64,000 nt of DNA from Argentina anserina (Eukaryota > Streptophyta > Magnoliopsida > Rosales > Rosaceae), in contig NC_065874.1 of assembly GCF_933775445.1 (NCBI RefSeq), positions 32,868,501-32,932,500 on the forward strand, written 5' to 3'. Below the pieces are notes generated by a model, which was given only the letters and a program-made list of their open reading frames with translations, had not been told where the DNA came from and ran no database searches. The stretch's first letter is position 1; the number at the start of each line of letters is the position of its first letter. Position numbers and translations under genes: made by a program. Positions 1 to 11,035 of this stretch are shown one piece after another.

Positions 1-115
1 TTGTTTTAGCATAAACTCTTGTAATTTGTTTTTTGGGGGGTGGGGGTGGGGGAGGGGAACTGTAATTTAGATTGAGTAATATTCAACTCCCAAGTGCAGA
101 ATCTTGTGTACTGAC

Positions 116-697
116 CTCTATGGCATTAACTAAGTATTCTGATAGGAATGATATCCAACTCGTCATTATTACAAGCCAAATTATTGATTCCCATTTAGAG
201 ATCTCTGGAGTTTCATCATCATCATCACTGGAGTTGTCTTCATTTTGACTCCCTTCCTGAGTTCACAATATATTTACCACCACAGATTTCTTAAGTTAGG
301 AAAGCAAAAATTTAATGAAAAATCCCTGTGATGGTGGTAATGAAGAGCAGCAATATATAAAATAAAAAAAATGCTCAACTCACCTCATTTAGAGGAACAT
401 ATTGATTCTTTTGACTCTTTAACTGGTAGAAAAGATATGTGGCATATGCTAGAAGCATGATGCAACTGCTAAATCTTGAAAGTGCCAACTCTGACTTCCC
501 AAAATGCACCTCTGTGTGAGTGTAGTGCAGAACAGCTGGGAAAAGTAGTCCCATGACTGCCATTAATAGCAAGCCTGAGTTCACAACAGCAGTGGCCTGC
601 AGTACTTCAATAGCCTCAGAATGATACTATAACAAAAATGGTAACATAGACTAGCCATAATTAATATACATGTAGATACCTACATGCGTGTCTCTGG

Positions 698-742
<45 letters not shown>

Positions 743-2045
743 CAATTTACCTTGTCAAACACTTGTTCCTTATCTTGAAAAACAAGCCCACCACAGAAGA
801 ACGCACATCCAAGCACCAGCAGCATATTTGACAGAATAGATCCTAACAGTGACTGCTGAACAACGCGTAACATTCCATGTTTCAGTGCATAAATTGATAT
901 AATCAGTTCTGTTGCATTTCCAAAAGTAGCATTTAAAAGACCCCCAACTGCAAAGTCCAATTCCACATATCAAAAGTTAAACCCTGGAAGAAAATACTAC
1001 TACTCACCCTTACATACAACATTCACAACATAACAGGAACATAATACTATAAGAAACCTCATATGGTTTGGGTGCAATTCAATGTAAAGAAATATCAATA
1101 TTTTATACATAGCAGAAGAAATTCAATAAAAACTGTGCTACATGAAACCGGATTGTCTCAGAAAGGAAAAGAGAAAAGAACACAATCAGAGAAACACATT
1201 GTGAATTTTCTGATGAAGAACGCGACCTAGATAAAGTAATATAATTTGGAACATGAGAAAACCATTTGATTGACAGCTCCAACAGAGAAATAAAACAAAC
1301 CACAAAGGAATAAGGGTGCAAAATGATTTGTTCGGAGTTGAAGTAAAAAACTTACCAGTAGGTCCAGTATAGAATGCCAGCTGCCTATATCAGCAGAATA
1401 AAATTTAATTTAGCTACTTTAAAAAAAAATCAAGTTCCTGTGATGTAATTGAGAGATAGGGATTAGGAACTACTTACTCTGTAGCATAACCTAAACGCTC
1501 AGCCAGAGGAGTTATACCCAACAAAGTCAAGAAAAAGACCCAGCCCTGAGATTCACATCAATAAATTATAAACTGGATTATATAATGTCAGGAAATAAGC
1601 AAAAAAAGGAGAGTTGCAACTCACATTATGGCCCGTAAATATATGGATAAAAATTGCCAGAGGCCCAAAAGGCATAAGCATGTTGAGTTTATTTGAGAAA
1701 ACTACAGTCTTTATACTTTTACAAACAGCATTCCTCCACACTTTATCGCCCCTAGCTTGTAAACCTCCTGAAAAAGACCCTTCCCCCAATGCTTGAATGG
1801 GATGTGACTTCTGAGCCTTCATCTCAGGAATAGAAAGAATCTCATCTTCAAATTCATGTAACGATTCATTGTCTATTGATTCCATCTATCACAGGAAACA
1901 GCACACTTTAACATTGACCACTTAAGTTGCACTATGTAATAACTTATTGATGCGTAGACCTAATGAAGTTCATCAAAGAACTACAGGAAAAGGCATATCA
2001 AAGAAATAAGATATTACTCACTTCAACTGATAACTTATGACTCAT
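116..2045 (-). CDS. CAX5: Vacuolar cation/H+ exchanger, CAX2/CAX5 type (3' part outside window)
   Basis: This family exchanges Ca2+, Mn2+ and other cations for protons across the tonoplast. Minus-strand exons read from splice sites: 2022-2045 (ATG at 2045), 1625-1885, 1478-1545, 1356-1384, 751-947, 384-596 and 116-256. The rest lies left of the window. The protein begins MSHKLSVE and has an acidic N-terminal tail (the regulatory region of CAX proteins). The LLPFGPLAI-like first helix ([16 protein letters not shown]), [19 protein letters not shown] and the c-1 signature [17 protein letters not shown] follow. The segments [23 protein letters not shown] and [18 protein letters not shown] favour the CAX2/5/6 clade over CAX1/3. 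The exon at 116-256 has a Ser/Asp-rich loop before [11 protein letters not shown], as in CAX2. A non-coding 5' exon probably lies around 2630-2900 (donor GTATGT near 2635). Frames are intact. The exact paralogue number is inferred. Confidence 0.9.
708..738. repeat. (GA)n microsatellite in CAX intron
   Basis: About 15 uninterrupted GA dinucleotides lie just downstream of the donor site of the CAX exon at 751-947. Confidence 0.9.
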
Positions 2046-2929
2046 CGTACTCTATTGCGGCAATTCATCCATAAACAGAAAAGAAGATCGTGGCACTACG
2101 TTCTTTATGTACAAATCTCAGAACTGGGGCTATAAGCTTCTACAATGTTCATCCCAGGTTGCTATACTGCAAAAGAACAATGGTATGAAGACATGGAACT
2201 AACCCAATAAGCACAATGAAATTTCCATACTACTACAAAAACTAATCTTCAAAACTTGAAATTTGTTCTTTCCACTACAAGTAGTGTACCTTCAAACACA
2301 AGTAGAGTTCCAATTGTAAGAAAGGTTACAGTTTTATGATTCCAAACTCGAACTACATTAACTGCACATTCTAAATCTCAGAATTTACAAACACAATGCT
2401 AGAATTGAAATTGGGTTGCAATAAAGTTCCGAACTTATAACTGGCTTTTAACAGAAACAATATACAATTGTGGAAAAGTAGGTATTGGTGATTCTCGGAT
2501 CTGAGGAAGGCAGTAACAAACCCAATTTCAATCTGGGGTTTATCCGAGAAACACCATAGCTGAAACTAACAGATAAAGAAACAGAAACAGAAACAGAAAC
2601 AGAAAGAGGGTTATATATGTATAAATGACATACCTTGCTATATTTAGAAGAGGAATCAGTTTCAAATCAGTTTATGGTTTATTTTTTATTGTTGGGTTTT
2701 CTGGTTCTTCTTCTTCTTCTTGAGAGACTATTGAAGATTGGATCTTGTAACTTGAATATGTTTGAGACAGTTTTGATGAATCAACTCGTTTTTGTCTTCG
2801 GTACTCGTTTTTGGAACCTTAATGGTTCCCCACTGCATTCACATTTAGAGACGACTTGTCGTATCATTCGTCTCCATTGGGTCCATTATTATGAGTTCAA
2901 TTTAGGATCAAATACATGTTTTGGTTAGG

Positions 2930-4281
2930 GTAAATTCCAAAGTTGCATTCTTGAGTTGGACATTGGACTTGAGCCCTCTAAATTTGACGTTATAAAATTA
3001 ATAAGATCTACTTTTGAAGTAGATAAAATAGCTATGGTAATCACATTTTTAATAATGTGAAATAATTTCAGTTCGGTCATAACATCCTACGAAAATGATG
3101 CATACTGAAGTTTGTAATATGTGATGAATTAACTCTATTAACAGGTGTTGCGAAAACGTAAGCCCTATTTGGCTATTTGTAAGAACATATGTCATTAGCT
3201 ATCCTATTATGAGAAAAGCATAGACGAGCAACCCACCTAAGTGCGTGCAATGGACTGAATGGAGGTCACAAGTCTAGGTCTTTAGCCTTCTTGATTGTAC
3301 ATCCATCCCCTCCAGGTAAGTAGACACATGTCACATGATCATATATTATTAAGGAAATCAGTATGATAGGAGTACCGACTAACTTATTTGGGCTGCTGTT
3401 GATGAGAATATCTCATACATCTAAAATAACCTCTCCTGTGCCGCAGGCGCGCACAAACGACAAACCTGAAGGCCCTTGAAAGTTAAAAACATGTTCGGGA
3501 GTTTTTTTTTTTTTTTTTATGAAAAACATGTTTGGGAGTTGAAACTCGAGTACCATACTAGTCTTGGTGCTCCAAAACCTTGCCGCACCAAGATGGTATA
3601 GCTGCAACGGTAGAAGTTACCTAGGTGAAAGTGAAACCTAAACTGGAGTTCTTTTTCTTCTTACTTTTGTGGGCTCTATTTACCCTGTTTGGACTTCAAA
3701 CCCCACAAGGCCACAACCTTATATAATACCAACTGGTAAGAAATGATCATTCTGGAGTTTGATGCTGCTTGAAATCTTTTAGGTTTTGAGTTTGAAACAG
3801 TATAAATAGGAACTGCCTTCTCTCTTCTAGGGGGTTTACGCTGGAACAGAAGCTTTACTCTTGTTCCCATTCTAAGACGACGTCGTCCCCGCAAACTTGT
3901 CTGAGGTAAACAAGTTTCTCTTGCTCATGATTTAAGCTTGTTTCTCTAATCTGTTTTAGCAAACAAAGAAAAAGATGTCAACTTTACTCATGTAGAAACT
4001 CGATGTTGTGTATCCTCTAATTTCAATTGCAAACTGAACTGAAAGATGGAATCTTTAGCTTGTAGAAACATAATTGTGTACGAAAGTTTTTGTCTTTATG
4101 TCCGATTGGTAGTGTTTGTGATGGTCAAAGATCATTTATGCATGTGTTAAATTTGATAACAGGGTTAGCTTTTGATCCATTTTATGTTAGCTTGGACCAA
4201 GAAAGTTACTGACTTTGAAAATTCTTTAAGCTCATTCAGAAAGGAGATTCTGTCTCACTTTGTTTCTCTGCAAATTTGTAG
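2930..4281. promoter_or_regulatory. Intergenic/promoter DNA between divergent CAX and F-box genes, with F-box 5' UTR intron
   Basis: No coding sequence is seen between the minus-strand CAX and plus-strand F-box genes. A plausible 5' UTR intron of the F-box gene runs from 3906 (GAG|GTAAAC) to 4281 (TTGTAG|CA), ending 23 nt before the ATG. A poly-T run lies near 3501-3518. The rest is unannotated single-copy-looking DNA. Confidence 0.45.
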
Positions 4282-4304
4282 CAATTGACTGAAAAATTGA
4301 AGCG

Positions 4305-5525
4305 ATGTCAGATTATCTTCCTCAGGAAGTGATAACCAATATCTTGCTTAGATTACCCAGCAAGTCTCTGGTTATATGCACCTCAGTCTGCAAGTCATGG
4401 GGGTCTATGATTAAGAACTCGAGCTTTATTCAAGCCCACCTCAGCCACAGAATTAACTACAATAACCTCCATGGCACTCACCTCCTACTACTCCATGGCG
4501 TTTCTTGTAAAACTTATGGGAGCAGCTTTGGTCATTACCTGTTCATCAACGGGTTTAAAGAAGAAGTTTACTCTCTTCATTATGATAACTATAATTTTGA
4601 TGAGTACTGCAAGGTTGTGCTTCAATCTCCAATTTCTGATGAGGAAATGTGTAATGAGTATTTCCGTGTGGTCGGCATTTGTAATGGGCTGGTGTTCCTT
4701 GCAGATGATTTTTCACATTTTGGTTACAACTTCATAATATGGAATCCATCTATAAGAAAGTTGGTAACCCTTCCGAAACCCGGCCTCAAATATGAGACTA
4801 TTGGTGGGTATTATGCTTGTCATGGATTCGCATTTGATGCTATTACCAATGACTATAAGGTCGTGAGGCTTATAGAGGTCCAAAGTGGTTTTATGGAGGG
4901 TACTGCGAATCAAACATTTATGGAGGTTTATTCATTAGCTGCTGGCTCGTGGAGCGACCCTAGGTTGGTTGATCCTCAGTGTGGTATAAATACAGGCTCG
5001 CCCCAGGCTTTTGTTAATGGGGCTCTTCATTGGGATGTGTGTGGTTTGGCTAGTACCTCATATCACTATTTCGTACTGGCATTTGATGTGAGCAGTGAGC
5101 TATTCCGGGAGATAATGGTGCCAAAGAGTTTGGAATCGGATTTACAAGGAGTCTTGTCATTGCAAGTATCTGTTTCGGGAGATGGAAAATCGCTTGCTCT
5201 GTTCGTGGCAGGTCCTAGTGAAGAAGGGATATATTCATTTCTTCATGTATGGGTGATGAAAGAGTATTCTGTGCAGGATTCATGGACCAAATTGTTTACT
5301 CTCCATCCCCAAGGTCCAGAAGAGAGACTACTCAGAGCATTATGTTTTAGAAAGAGTGGTGAGGTGATATTGCAAGTATATAACAGTTATAAAGAGTTAT
5401 ATTCACTAGATCTTGCTAGCGGACAATTCAAGACTCTTGGGAATTCTATATATAAGTGTAACACCATGCATCCTTATGAAGAGAGCATTGTCTTACTTGA
5501 CAGGAATGATGCAATCTCTTCCTGA
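4305..5525 (+). CDS. F-box protein with F-box-associated (FBA) domain
   Basis: An uninterrupted 406-aa reading frame starts at ATG 4305. The F-box is at the N-terminus (about residues 3-45: LPQEVITNILLRLPSKSL, then VCKSW), so the protein should bind SKP1 in an SCF ubiquitin ligase. The rest matches the type-1 F-box-associated domain of the CPR1-like family: GICNGLVFL, the FIIWNPSIRKLVTLPKP motif, a CHGFAFDAITNDYKVVRL block, VYSLAAGSW, FVNGALHWDV and SLALF. Length is typical. Its substrate cannot be predicted. The coding part has no intron. A likely 3' UTR intron runs from 5538 (GAG|GTAAGC) to 5933 (TTGCAG|G), starting 13 nt after the stop codon. The gene is convergent with the oleosin gene. 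Confidence 0.9.
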   Translation: MSDYLPQEVITNILLRLPSKSLVICTSVCKSWGSMIKNSSFIQAHLSHRINYNNLHGTHLLLLHGVSCKTYGSSFGHYLFINGFKEEVYSLHYDNYNFDEYCKVVLQSPISDEEMCNEYFRVVGICNGLVFLADDFSHFGYNFIIWNPSIRKLVTLPKPGLKYETIGGYYACHGFAFDAITNDYKVVRLIEVQSGFMEGTANQTFMEVYSLAAGSWSDPRLVDPQCGINTGSPQAFVNGALHWDVCGLASTSYHYFVLAFDVSSELFREIMVPKSLESDLQGVLSLQVSVSGDGKSLALFVAGPSEEGIYSFLHVWVMKEYSVQDSWTKLFTLHPQGPEERLLRALCFRKSGEVILQVYNSYKELYSLDLASGQFKTLGNSIYKCNTMHPYEESIVLLDRNDAISS

Positions 5526-6529
5526 GGGAAAGAAGAGGTAAGCTGTATCACATAGAGGGTTTATGTCTCTACTGTCTTTTCTTTCAGATTTAGGTTTTCT
5601 ATTTCATCTTCATATGTGTATGCCAGTAGCTTCGAGAGTTGCTAACTGTTAATCTGTGATTGCTCATTATAAGTGTCCGACAGCGTGTAGTTTGCCTTGT
5701 TGTGAAGTCTTGTGAACTGATGTATGCAATTCCATCCGTTGTTCGAACATAAATGTGCGATAGATTAGGCAATTTACCGATGTAGTTTATGCACCGAAAT
5801 GATATGATACGGTGCTATATTCCTGCAACTCCAAACAATTCAGTTTCCAATTTCTGAGTTCCTAGAGCTGAGGATGTTATGGAAAATGTATCAATGACTG
5901 AAGTGTTATTTCTGTTTTATCTGTTTGTTGCAGGCTTCGTGTGCAGTAACAACAATCTGGCGCTTAGAATTGATTGGTGCATTTTCTTGGGATGCAAGTC
6001 ATGCAACTTCTGATCAAGTGCTGCTGTACTAGAGAAAGTAGTTGTGATGTTAGTCATCTTGCTGCTATTGCATCTGCAAAACGAATTTTGCTTTTGTTTC
6101 TATATATTGCAGAGTTCTCATATTGAACTTCCCTGATTAGTTATGGTTGTAGTCTTCATATATATTTAACATGAAGCAAGTAATTTCACTGCAATTTAGC
6201 TCCATGACAAGGGTAGATTAGCTACATTTTGGGACAAAAGAACCTGAATGTAACTTCTCTTTGTATGAAGCGAGTGAAACATTTTCTTTTTAGAATGACA
6301 GGAAGTGAAACTTGAGGACTAAATAGAGTTAGTACTGATGAGTTTCAGGTGATGTGAGCTTTTATTAATGGACATTTGATACAAGTACAACCCCGTAGAT
6401 CATATGATCAATCCCACATTTTACCTGAAGAGAGAAAGTACAAATATCATAGCCCATATATGTTCTCTTTTGTTTTCAGATGATTTTAGCAAAAACCAAA
6501 ATTTACAAGTTCAGGCATTGTTATCTGCT

Positions 6530-6934
6530 TCATATATATCTACCCAAACCCTTGCCCTGTTCCTTCACTCCACTCGTCATATCTCCGCCGCCAAAATCCA
6601 GAAGCCTCTGGCCTCCAACCTCCTGATAAAGCCACCCGAGAGCCGACATGCCGATGAGAGCCATGGCTGCAGCGGCAGCAAACCCGGCGAGTGATCCCAC
6701 AAACACAAAGGCACCAAAAAGAAGAAGAGGACTGAAGATCAACAAGAGTGGCGAGCTGAAAAGCAGTAGTGTCAATGATGCCAAGAAGCTCAGCCCCATC
6801 AAGCCAAGAAGTGACCCTCCAATGGCTAAGCCTGTGATTGACGCCACAGCCACCATGGTGCCAGATGCCTGCTGTTCATGCCGACCCTGAACTAGTCCCT
6901 CACCAAGACCCTGTTGTTGGTGACGACTCTCCAT
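6530..6934 (-). CDS. Oleosin (variant proline knot)
   Basis: A single-exon 134-aa protein starting MESRHQQQGL. Oleosins coat lipid bodies with a phospholipid monolayer hairpin. The architecture is a short hydrophilic Gln/Gly-rich head (about 1-25), a roughly 75-residue uncharged hydrophobic stretch (about 26-105), and a short tail with QEVGGQR and DFGGG. The turn reads SPLLLIFSPLLLF, which fits the proline-knot pattern P-x5-S-P-x3-P except that Phe replaces the third Pro. The Ala-rich second half (GFAAAAAMALIGMSALGWLY) matches the end of the oleosin hairpin. The protein is at the small end of the family. Whether it is a seed or tapetum/pollen type is not clear from sequence. It is convergent with the F-box gene. 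Confidence 0.88.
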   Translation of the reverse strand: MESRHQQQGLGEGLVQGRHEQQASGTMVAVASITGLAIGGSLLGLMGLSFLASLTLLLFSSPLLLIFSPLLLFGAFVFVGSLAGFAAAAAMALIGMSALGWLYQEVGGQRLLDFGGGDMTSGVKEQGKGLGRYI

Positions 6935-7253
6935 CCTATTACTATCTCTGTTACTTCACAGCAATCGCTTTTGGAAATGTGGCTTGTTTCTGGATTGGTA
7001 CACTGAGATTTTATATTGTGGAAATGAAGGCTTATGTGGCAGCTTCTTGAGCAAATGTGGACAGGTGATTATGGAGAGTTCGACACGTAGTTACTTGCTG
7101 CATGGCTATGAAAGAGGTTCAAGTTTATCCCAACAAATGAAATCAAAGAGAAACAGATAACATCCTCTCTCTTTTTCTTTTTTTTCCTTTTTTTGACACG
7201 TCTTTTTTCTATATATAAATATCTTACAGAAATGTACCAAAGAAAGGGACATG

Positions 7254-9715
7254 CTAGATTTTCTTGTAAACTTGAGGCAGAGATTTGAGAAATGATGGTG
7301 ATGGCTTGCGGACTGTGTGATTCAGGAGGATCAATAAGGTCAACAGAGTTAAAGCTCCAGCTTGATGTGCGGTTCCAAGCTCAACAGGCACATAGGATAG
7401 AAGTGTCGATACTCCAAGGGTGACCTGAGATGTTAACTTTTTATTAACCAATCCTATTTATCACAGTTGGCTCATAAATTTGGCAATGATGAAATATGGG
7501 ATAAATGTTTTTACTTGAGATATTGAGAAAATGAATAGAGAAGGAATGGAGAATGGGAACTATGTATACCTGAAGGGCAGCCATGCTGAGAGTGGTTCTG
7601 ATTAGAGATCGAACTATAGGGTGTGTGTCGAACTTCCTTGTTGTCAACCACAGAGCGCCAATCGAGACTAAAGTTGCGGTTGCAAGGATTCGATGGTCGA
7701 GCTACGAGCAATAAGAGGAGAAAATTATTAAAATGCTTCATAACCAGGAAATGTAAAAGGAAGAGTTATGCACGACATGGGTTCAATCATTACAAAATTT
7801 AACAATGTTTGTCGTTCAAAACTTCAAATACCATAATCACTTGAAGAGATAAATCCCCGTGTAATAAATTTGCATAATAAGATGAAGGAATCGCCATTAA
7901 AATGTTAAATGGTTAGAAATGCTGGCTGAAGCTTAGCTATTTTCCCAAAGGTGAGTTTTGGCGAAGAGAAACTTACGATACATTTAGACAATATTATAGA
8001 TCTAGCAATGCCTGGCTTCTAAATGAGTAAATGCTAAGAAAATAAGCAATATTTGCTGAGAGAATGTACCTGCACAGTGGACGTATTCTCAAAGAAGTTC
8101 CGGATTAGTGGTTTCATGTCAAAAACATCATCAGGGATCCATGTGTCTCCCATCTTTGGAAAAGTGTTATAAGCATGCCCCTGACAATTTTACATTGAAG
8201 CAAAGTTATAATCTATCTTACCCAAAAACCACATCTGATCAATTAGTTCATTATGTAAATCTAGAAGGAAAACAATGATTACATACCGCGTCATTCCCGG
8301 CAACAAATGCGCCTGAGACAGCAGTAACTCCCACAAGCAAGCTGACAGGAAGAGCCAGTCTCTTTACTTTTGCTGCCCCATGAACCCAGGCTACTGATTT
8401 AGAAGGTGGTTCGGGCATCATAACAGAAAGACCAGTCCATAGTAGTCCACAGTATATAGCAAAGGCTGAAGTGAGATGAGCTGCAAGACGGTAAGGGCTT
8501 ACTCTTGGCTGAGCGTATTCAGAGGCTGGTTCCTGTGGGAAAAGGAAAGCATTAGAAACATCCCGAGTCAATCAATAAATATCAACTCAATGCAGCAAAA
8601 ACAAACCATAACAAACCTCTAAACCACTTTTAACCATCCACCATCCTATTAGACCCTGTCCAGCACCAAGACCAAAGAGAGCTGAGAGTCTTAATCCAAG
8701 TGGTAAGGTGATATACCCTTTACTAAGGAAATATGAGAATGGCAATGCGAACAGGATACCCAATGCCCTTCCCCACATACGATGCGCATATTCCATCCAG
8801 TATATAAATTTGAAATTTTCAATACTCATCCCTTTGTTTACACTGCAAGTTAAAAAGAAAGTAACATTAAAAAGATATGAATAACTTTAACTCCCATTAG
8901 ATAATACAATGGTACTTTAGTACATCATCTATATAGTTAGTCAATAAAAGTAGCTGTGAGCCAGTGACTCAAGATATAACTAAACAGCTGGTAAAAGGTT
9001 TAGAGTGCAAATTCAAGCCTAGGATGTTTTCTGTACTAACCGTTTATACTCAGGGGACTGCTTGTACTTCTCAAACTCAGCCAACCAATCTTCATCTGAT
9101 AGAGGAGGGAGGCCGCCAGTAAACTTCCAATCAGTCATTGATAGACCTGATCGTGTTAATCGTGTTATACCACCAAGCATTACCATACTGAATACCCAAG
9201 CAGCAGAGGTAAACAGCCAAGTGCCAACAATTTTCTGAGCGCGAGGTCCTCCATTTACTAGAAGCTTCAATCCTTCCTTACTTTCACCACCTATGGAAGC
9301 CACAGTAGACATATTCCTTACATATGGTACATAGTTACCCTGAAAATGACAAAAAGTCTTCTTATTATGAATAACAATTACACATTTGACATCTTCCTGG
9401 AAATACAATTTGTTTCTGATAAGAACACAAAGCACTTCTGCAGATCCTAGTCTCAAGCACTGTAACTGCTAATCTATATTTCAGACAATTTCCTAAAATT
9501 AAACGTAAATAAACAAAGCAGATGATATAAAGCAAAATAGAGAAAGGAACCTTAGGCAAACAGCGGAATTTCTCCAGGCATTGCCTTGTGATCCCTGTTG
9601 AGAATTTTCTATAGGGCTCCTCCTTCAATACCCGAGATGAAGTTGTTCCTCTCAGACTGTACAGTGCCTTTTGATTACTCTTCACAAACAACGCTACAAT
9701 ACGGTTCCGAAACAT
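7254..9715 (-). CDS. COX15: COX15, mitochondrial heme A synthase
   Basis: This inner-membrane enzyme oxidises the C8 methyl of heme O to make heme A for cytochrome c oxidase. Coding exons (minus strand): 9551-9715 (ATG at 9715), 9041-9339, 8617-8842, 8287-8532, 8070-8180, 7570-7701 and 7254-7424. They sum to 1350 nt, i.e. 449 aa, the length I recall for the Arabidopsis protein. The N-terminus (MFRNRIVALFVKSNQ) is basic and fits a mitochondrial presequence. Family motifs: MLGGITRLTRSGLSMTDWK, EYAHRMWGR, GLGAGQGLIGWWMVKSGL, GAFVAGNDAGRAYNTFPKMGD, LDHR and LSYVPVELGTAHQAGALTLL. The His residues in EYAHR, LDHR and GTAHQ are the expected heme-ligand candidates. A 5' UTR exon probably ends at about 10216 (donor GTACTC). 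All frames are intact. Confidence 0.95.
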
Positions 9716-11035
9716 CTCTTTTTCTCTGATACAAAAATCCCAACTTGGGATTAGAATCAATCCTAAGAAACTATTCCACTTCACAAACATCAATATATAG
9801 ATACATTCAGGGATGAAATACAGTATTTTCTACATGAAGTCCCAAATTTGCAAAAGTTATACTCACAAAAATCAAGCAATACATAGTTCCTACATTGCCA
9901 CTGAAAGATAAAAGAAACTAAGATTTGCTTTGATCAAGTTCAATTCTTCAATGATGATTTCATAAAGCTCACACATTGATTCTTTTCTGGGTTTTCATTA
10001 AGTAAGCACAACATCAAAACCCATAAAAATTTAAACATAATATCAACCATCTGACAGTTGCACAAGGATTATACACATAACACATTGGAAAAAAGATGAG
10101 AACTTTAACTACAATCACCAAGTTGCAGATATCAGAAATCAACACACAGATAAATTTGAGTCATTAGATATTAGAAAGATAATAATAAATTAAATAGAAA
10201 GACAAAGAGTACCTGAAGATCTGAGCTTTGTTGTGATGGTTTCAATGGTTGTTGGGGTTTGGGGTTTATCAGCGGTCTGGTAGTGACTATTCTGTTGCGG
10301 CTCAACCTTTAATCAGAGTCCGAGTAAGTAAACGACGACGTTTAGTTGATAAACACGCGGTTAGTCTAGTTTCCACAAGTTCGTCACTGTAGTTTTCTAT
10401 GTTCTTTTTTACAGTTTAACCCCAATCCTATGAAACTACATCTATAATGTAAAGTTGTAAACACCAAAAGTTGTGAATTCGTGGTCATTTCTCATGAATC
10501 ATTCGAACTTGTTTGCTTACTATACAAGATGTAGTAACATAGTACATATAAGTTGTTTCTGTGATAACGTATCATAGATATTTACCTTTTTAGTATGTTT
10601 TATCGAGATGCTAATTTAATGGCGGTAGATTGATGTTGTAATGGTTCTTCCTAACAAAATTGAACATTTTTAACTTTTGCATATGTCACAAAGTGATCTT
10701 TTCAGCATGTTAGTGGAGAAATGAAAGCAGTAGACATTCAAATATAGATATGAAAAAAATGTTTAGTGGATCTCACTTTGATTTTTTGCTCATGTGTGAG
10801 TTTGGTTTTTGAGTAGTGGCTACTGCAGGCAGATCATCCTATTTGGTAACGAACATGGGGAGAATATTAGCACAATGCATTTCATTTCCAATCTTAATGA
10901 ATACAACAATAAGGGGATCATGCAGGAGCAAATAGCAGTCTGCATTTCTGTCCCAACTTATGAATTCCAACTACAGGCTACAGATATCATTTCCTTCTAA
11001 CCCTACAGAAGTTGCTAATACATGCATAATAATCC

